Shown: one piece after another, positions 58,480-64,000 of the stretch
Position numbering within the stretch: the first letter of the stretch is position 1
Layout: every line of letters starts with the position of its first letter
DNA from: Anthoceros angustus
Lineage: Eukaryota > Streptophyta > Anthocerotopsida > Anthocerotales > Anthocerotaceae
Length of the DNA: 64,000 nucleotides
NCBI GenBank assembly: GCA_010909165.1
Contig: MU008188.1
Location: 372,001 to 436,000 of the forward strand
Direction of reading: 5' to 3'
Position numbers and translations under genes: made by a program
The notes under the pieces: generated by a model
Seen by the model: the letters and a program-made list of their open reading frames with translations, nothing else
Database searches by the model: none
What the model was told of the DNA's origin: nothing

Positions 58480-61000
58480 TTTTATTTTCTATCGGACCAC
58501 CTTGGAGACAATTTGCTGGTGTTCCTCCACGACCTCTAGAAAGGGAAACGCGCCGACTGGGGCAGAATAATTTTCGCCCGGATCAACCAGGAGGCTTGCA
58601 AGCTGAGGTGCGAGAAGCCACCTCCGTCGGCGTTATCGCCGTTCTTGATCCATTTGTGGGGGCACGCGAACCTCCTGAAGGAGGGCGAGGAGGAACGAGC
58701 ACTGAGTACGCTGGCCCACTGAGGGAAGGGAGAGTGCAGGAGGCGGAGGTCGGCCCATCGAGCAAGAGGATCCGGAGGAGGGCCGGGAGGATTCCGGACT
58801 CCATACGTCTGAGCGGACCCCTCGCCACCTAGAAGTGTGGGAGGACATCTCGCTTCCTCCTCGGTGCCCCAGGGAGGCCATAGAAGAGGCGGCCACAGAC
58901 GGAGTTAGGCGGTTCGGCAGTGTCACAACCAACAACGATAGCCGAGCCCGCCGGACTCAAGTGAATCAAAGAGGCTAAGACGGCGCCTACCAACGCAGCA
59001 CCTGTGACCCGCGCCTGTGCTCGCCTCGCCAACGAAATGGCAAGAAGCGGAGGAGGCAAGATGAAGGGGCGGAAAGGGACGCCGTCAAGGAGCGGAGGCC
59101 AGCAGCACCCGAGCCTGCCCTGCCCCCAGGGAGAGGGGGGCTGGCCCCGACCCCTTCACCACCTCCGAGCCCTGGAGGAGAAGGCGGAGAAGGAGTTAGC
59201 GCCAAGAGGGCCAAGGAAGGCGAGGCTCGGACACGACTCGTGACCCGAGGGTCCCCGACAGGTCCGAGAACCCAGTCCGGACTCGCTCCATATCTGAAGA
59301 TGGCGGTCCTCGACGACCAGAGATGCCCGCGCCACAGCACTTCGGGCATCTCCCAGCCGCGGCCGTGGAAGAAGCTGGCGAGTTTAGCTACCGTCATGGA
59401 CGGTATGCTTTGGGGTCTGGAGCAGGGAGAAGACCCAAGAAGTGGAGGCCACCGCGGAGGATGGTGGAACTTCAAGGCGTAGAGGCGCCTGTGAGGCGAA
59501 GAAGGCGAGTCCTCGCCCGAATCGAGGAGGGAAAACGGAGGGAGCGAGAGGTCGACGGCCAAGATCGACTAAGATCCTTCACCGTGAATAACAAGCGGCG
59601 CAGGAGGCCCAAGCATGGGTCAAGACCGCAAACGGAGGGAGGAAGCGGTATGAGGCGAGGAAGGTCGAGGCGCGGAGAACGCCGCGACTGCCGAGGCGGC
59701 TCGGCTAGACCAACACCAAGCCGCCGAGGCTCGTGGCGGGCGAGAGGCGAAGCAAGGTCACGGATCACTACCGACGTGATCCGAACCGGTGGAGGGAGAC
59801 TGGGGTAGCCACGGCTAACCTCAAGGCCGAACAGTGGCTGAGCAAGCTCCGAGCCGTGAAGGAGAAATGGAGGCCGACCCGAAATGGGGACCTCCTGCAC
59901 ACCGCAGGAAGTGAGGAGCGGCGACAAGAGTTGGAAGGCGAAGGACACTGAGTCGCAACTCCAAGACACGCTCTGAGTAACACGGGATTCTCCACGGAGA
60001 ATCCAAGACTTCAGCAGAGATCGAGGCCCCCGCTGAGGACGGAGGAGAGGCCATGATCCAAGGAGTTGGACGCCGCTAGGTCAAGAAGGAGCTGAGGAAG
60101 CTGAGCAAGTGAGATACCGCCCGCCTGGAGAAGGAAGGCGGACCTCCTGCAAAGATGGACCTGAGGCGAGGCTCGAGGAGGAGCAGGCGCTGTCCGATTA
60201 AGGCGTAGAGGGGAGCAAAGCTCCATGGCCAAGAACCGGTAGAGCTACAAGGGAGCCACAAAGGTCTGCATCGGGATCAAGGGAGCCACCAACCACCAGC
60301 CGAGAACCATCTCCTAGAGGGCCACTGCATAAGGCCCACCAAAGAAGACAAGAGGATGGGGAGGAGGACTTAGTGGTGACCGCTGTCGTGCCGCCACGCT
60401 CGGCCGGGAGTCTCGGGAGGAGTGAGGCCCCGCCTCGCAGATCATCCGATTAGGGGCGCCCCGCGTTGTCGTGCTGAGGCTTGGGCCGCCAGCCGGTAGG
60501 CGGAACCAGAGCAATCCTATTGCCAAGGCATAGGCGGAATAAGGGAGATAGTAGGCGGCCCGAAAGATGGGCCATCGGCTGAATAGGAGTGTAATAAAAG
60601 GCAGCCACCTTCGTAGTATAAGAAATTGAGGGCCGCCAGTAAAGTATCTTTCTCTTGGTGTTGATGCTTCTTGGCAGCCCTTGTGCGTCTTCTTGCTAAC
60701 GTGAGTCCCGAGGTCAACTGGCGGCCCCGGGAGGAGGACAAGGTCATGGTGACGGACCCCAACGGTGGTGGTGTGTGCAAGGAAGAGCGATCGGGGACCC
60801 TTGCTGCCCCGGCGGCCAGCGTCAGACCGGCGGGCGTGTGAGCGGAGGAACTCGGGAGGCGTGTAGAGCCGAGGGAGAGACCTGGCAGAAGCGGCGGAGG
60901 AGGTCCGGACCGCACCACCGCGTTTTCACCAAGGACGATGAGTGTAGTGAGGTGGTGAGGAGTGGACCAAAGGAACAGGTGGACGAACTTGAATGATACG
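58480..61000 (+). other. GC-rich, coding-like but broken sequence, possibly retroelement gag-like
   Basis: The plus strand reads in pieces as charged, Arg/Glu-rich protein (for example 58431-58832, 59323-59808), with helical stretches such as EQWLSKLRAVKEKW and SEERRQELEGEGH, interrupted by stops. This is typical of decayed plant LTR-element gag or a coiled-coil protein, but no diagnostic domain is visible. From about 60580 to 60720 the sequence becomes promoter/LTR-like. I cannot name the family. Confidence 0.35.
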
Positions 61001-62381
61001 GATCTGACGAGTCCCAGCTTAGCCACCAACACGTTAGGTGAACGTTACTGGTGGTTAGTAGTAAAACGATGAATGTGTGTGTTGAGTCTGAAATGGGCAC
61101 CGGGTGAGGTGAGAAACGATTGGAACGCGGAAGCCAGACTATCATTCTCTTGGGAGCGGACCTACTACGACAGGATTGTGCGGCCGGGCGTCATCGGCGC
61201 CCACGTAAAACCCATGCCAGCTGAGTAGGGTTTTGTCAAGCGGATGGAGGCGGCTGACGAGTTAGGGTTGGTGACCGTTGGATGCCATCAGGAAAACTTA
61301 ATGGCACAAGGTAGTGCGGCATTCGAAAACATAGTGTCCCGTCAACATAGTGTCCCGTCTCTTTGTTTTCAAAGGTGAAAGCTTGAAAATTTTCAAGGAC
61401 ACCCATTTTAGGGGACATAGTGTGTCCCTTTGGTGCTCATTTTGGTTAGGGGCGCCAAAGCGCCATGTGACCATGTGCCGTGAAAAAAGAAACCGTACTG
61501 GAATCTAGGGTATATTCCTCAAGATCCCTACGCCTTATATGGGTTTCGCGAAAAAAAAAATGTCCCATCCCCTCCGTCCCCTTTGGTATGCCATAAACCT
61601 TCACTTAAGAAGAAGAAAACAAGTTATTGAAAGTCTAAAAAACAATTTTGCCGATGAAAATTATTAAGCAACTTGCTATGTTAAGCATCAGCAAATATCA
61701 AGTTAAATTTTTTTCTAGCAAATGAACTGATTTTCGCTTGAACAAGATGCTGGGTTTTGTAAGGTACTACCCAGGTACTAATTCTATTAATTAGTTCCTC
61801 TCAAATAACTTCAAGTACGAGTTGGGCAAAACCATACTAGGGACGCCTGCCACGAGGATACAAACATGTTTTGGGGATGAGAGGGGTTGGGTTTGACGGA
61901 GGAGCAGGATGCAGGCGTCGAGTGCGCCGGGCTCGCTAGTCGGTTGCTGTCATCCATGGTTCACTGGTACGACATTCTGGAAGCAGGTTGTAGGATTTTC
62001 CTGAAGAAGGGAGCTATCGCATAACCATTCATTGACAGGAGACGAGAGCAGACAGTTGAGGGCAAGCTGGGCATCGACTAAGGTCTGCCGCCTTTTTGGC
62101 ATCGACAGGAGGAGTGAGAGTCCGGGAGATCAATCTTGTGGAGCGGACTGCGGTATGGCTGTGGCCGGGATGCCATGCTACAGGGCTTGTAGGAAACCCT
62201 AGCTTTGCGCTCTGTCTGCCATCGCAATCGCTCTTGGGCCGGAGGGCATTCTGCTGCCATTTCTCGGGTGCCGGGTCTGGCTATAACTATATATGGTGAG
62301 CCGGGGCAGCCGCCACCATAGCCCGGTTGGTGCCGCCCGCTACCGTTAGGTCGCGCTTCTCTGCACCGGCCGTTTCCTACG
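61001..62381. other. Intergenic region before RBM25-like gene
   Basis: Includes the perfect 16-bp palindrome cttgaaaattttcaag (61382-61397), repeats of catagtgtccc (61329-61430), a run of ten A (61550-61560) and the possible mobile end at 61552-61605. The last few hundred bases should hold the RBM25-like promoter and 5' UTR; a possible TATA-like tataactatata lies at 62281-62292, about 90 bp before the ATG. Confidence 0.45.
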
Positions 62382-64000
62382 ATGTCTCACTCTGCTCAAG
62401 GTTATATGGCCCGTCCCATGCTCGGGCCTTCACCACCGGCGGCCAGCAGCATGCCTCTCACAAGACCGGTTAACGATGGAGTTCGCTCTCATCCTCCTGT
62501 TCTGCAGCCTCCCTCTGGAATGACTGTGCCCGAGCTTGCTGCTAAAGGTGTCCCACGTTACCCGTCGCCGGCTTTTCCGACAATGCCTCCTCCTGCTCCA
62601 GGATACCTGCCACGTCCTATGCTCGGGCCTTCACCGTCGCCGACCAGCAGCATGCCACTGCCAAGGCCACTTGGGAACGGCCTTCGACCTCATCCTCCTG
62701 TTCTCAAACCACCTCCTGGAATCATACTCTCGGATCTTGCTGCCAAGGGCGTGGGTCAGCTTGTCGCCCCACCTGAAAAGCCTCACACTACAGTTTACGT
62801 GGGGAAAATTTCTACAACCGTAGAGGATGACGTCTTAAGGTCCATTCTGGAGGTGAGGCTGCAAATTTATGCGTCACGGCTGTGATGAAGGAATCCATCA
62901 CTCCACCAGCTAAGGTCTTCGTCGTCCCTTGTTTCAAGTTCTGCCTTTTTGGTATAAGTTCTCACTCATTCCCTTGGTGAGCAGCTGTGTGGTCCTATCA
63001 AAAGCTGGAAAAGGGCGCAGGATCCCACCACTGGGTTGCCGAAGGGATTTGGCTTTTGCGAATTTGAATCTGCTGAAGGTGTTCTGAGAGCTTTGAGGCT
63101 CCTGAACAAGTTCGCCCTCGATGGGCAGGAGCTTGTGGTATGTCTTTCACCCTTGTGATGAATAAGAACTGTCTGCATGTTTTGCCACAGCCAGACAGAC
63201 AGGCAGATTAGGGCAGGGATGCCACGACCTTCTGCTATCTTTTCATGAAACTGAATGACTGTTGTTACTTGTTCTGCAGTTGAATGTGAATCAAGCTACT
63301 CGTGAATATCTCGAGCGATATGTGGCCAGAAGGAAAGAAAGGGAGAGAATTCTCAAAGAGGAAGCTATCGCTGAGATCAAGGAGGAGGCTGCACCTGGTG
63401 TAGAGGTTGTGGACCATCCAGCCTATCCGCTTCTTGTGGCAAAGTTAGATGGAGCAGAGGATGATGCAAAAAAATTTGGACTTGTTACCGAGTTGGATGT
63501 GGAATCAGATAATTCGGCTGTGCAACTGCTTACTGCATTGCTGCAAGAAAGGTGGGTCCAGCTAGAGAAGTGAAATTTGTTCTTCTGGATGGCAACTTGT
63601 ACTTGGTTATCCACTGCACCTTTAGCAATGTGGTACTGACACTTAAGTTGCAGGGCAAAATTGATGCCACAGCCTCCTCCACCCAGTGCATCTCTAGATG
63701 CCTCAGGCAAGGGGACCTCGAACGCTGATACCATATTGAAGCCAAAGGAGGGTGATGCAAATCTGGACGGAAGTAAGAAAGCTGAAAGATCAGTTATTTG
63801 TTGCCAGTATGCTGGGATTCACAGTCTTGTTTGTTATTATGTTTGCAAATGGCTGTGGCTTTGTGATTGTAGATGATTCTTCTGCAAAGCTTGATGAGGA
63901 AGCAACGACTGACCACAAGGGACCAGCAGAAGTAGAAAGACCTGATGGTGGTCCTGCTGCTGAGCGGGGCAGGCGGAGTGAGAGAGACAAGGAAAGAGAT
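62382..64000 (+). CDS. RBM25-like splicing factor, 5' part (cut by window end)
   Basis: ATG 62382 opens MSHSAQGYMARPMLGPSP. Residues 1 to about 140 are Pro-rich with two internal repeats (ARPMLGPSPPAASSMPL and PRPMLGPSPSPTSSMPL). An RRM follows: RNP2 TTVYVGKIS and RNP1 KGFGFCEFES across splice LE|LCGPIKSWKR. Exons are 62382-62852, 62985-63137, 63281-63551, 63654 to about 63770, and from 63873. After the RRM come REYLERYVARRKERERIL, an acidic linker and the start of an RE/RD-rich region (GRRSERDKERD) at the edge. Human RBM25 and its plant homologues have this order plus a C-terminal PWI domain, outside this window. The family acts in the nucleus with U1 snRNP in 5' splice site choice. Confidence 0.92.

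Overview
The window is nuclear DNA of a green plant (streptophyte). It carries genes typical of plants: a RHL1 topoisomerase VI subunit, a TIC20 plastid import channel protein, a plant-type ORP, a CYP72-clan P450, TBCCD1, and Ty1/copia elements with the plant primer-binding site TGGTATCAGAGC. Introns are short, many around 80 to 140 nt, with GT-AG borders. Together with an ELO-type elongase this suggests a bryophyte, lycophyte or streptophyte alga more than a seed plant, but the species cannot be fixed from the sequence.

Region 1 (1-34 kb) is gene dense. In order it holds a fascin-like beta-trefoil protein (-), RHL1 (+), a PHYHD1-type dioxygenase (-), TIC20 (+), an ORP (-), a very large ARM-ankyrin-RING protein (-), TBCCD1 (-), an ELO elongase (+), a cytochrome P450 (-) and the tRNA methylthiotransferase CDKAL1 (+). 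Genes alternate in strand. Four pairs are head to head over 110-571 bp and probably share promoters; three pairs converge within 115-390 bp. I see no operon-like functional grouping; these are housekeeping and metabolic genes lying side by side.

Region 2 (31.6-61.5 kb) is repetitive. The 3' exons of CDKAL1 are present up to three times in a 'staircase' of three successive direct duplications (1.26, 2.03 and 2.14 kb). The copies differ mostly in homopolymer length, so unmerged contig overlaps are a serious alternative to real duplication. Then come decayed copia sequences (RT fragments, LTRs, PBS, gag, protease, integrase), a family of structured dispersed repeats, two tandem arrays with units of about 1.95 kb and 1.0 kb, and strongly strand-biased G-rich and C-rich blocks. 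An antisense copia 3' end and a GC-rich retroelement-like stretch follow.

Region 3 (62.3-64 kb) returns to a normal gene, the 5' part of an RBM25-like splicing factor, cut by the window end.

No clearly new biological system was found. The points most worth checking are the ARM-ankyrin-RING protein, the staircase duplication at CDKAL1, and the unidentified tandem arrays at 44-53 kb.
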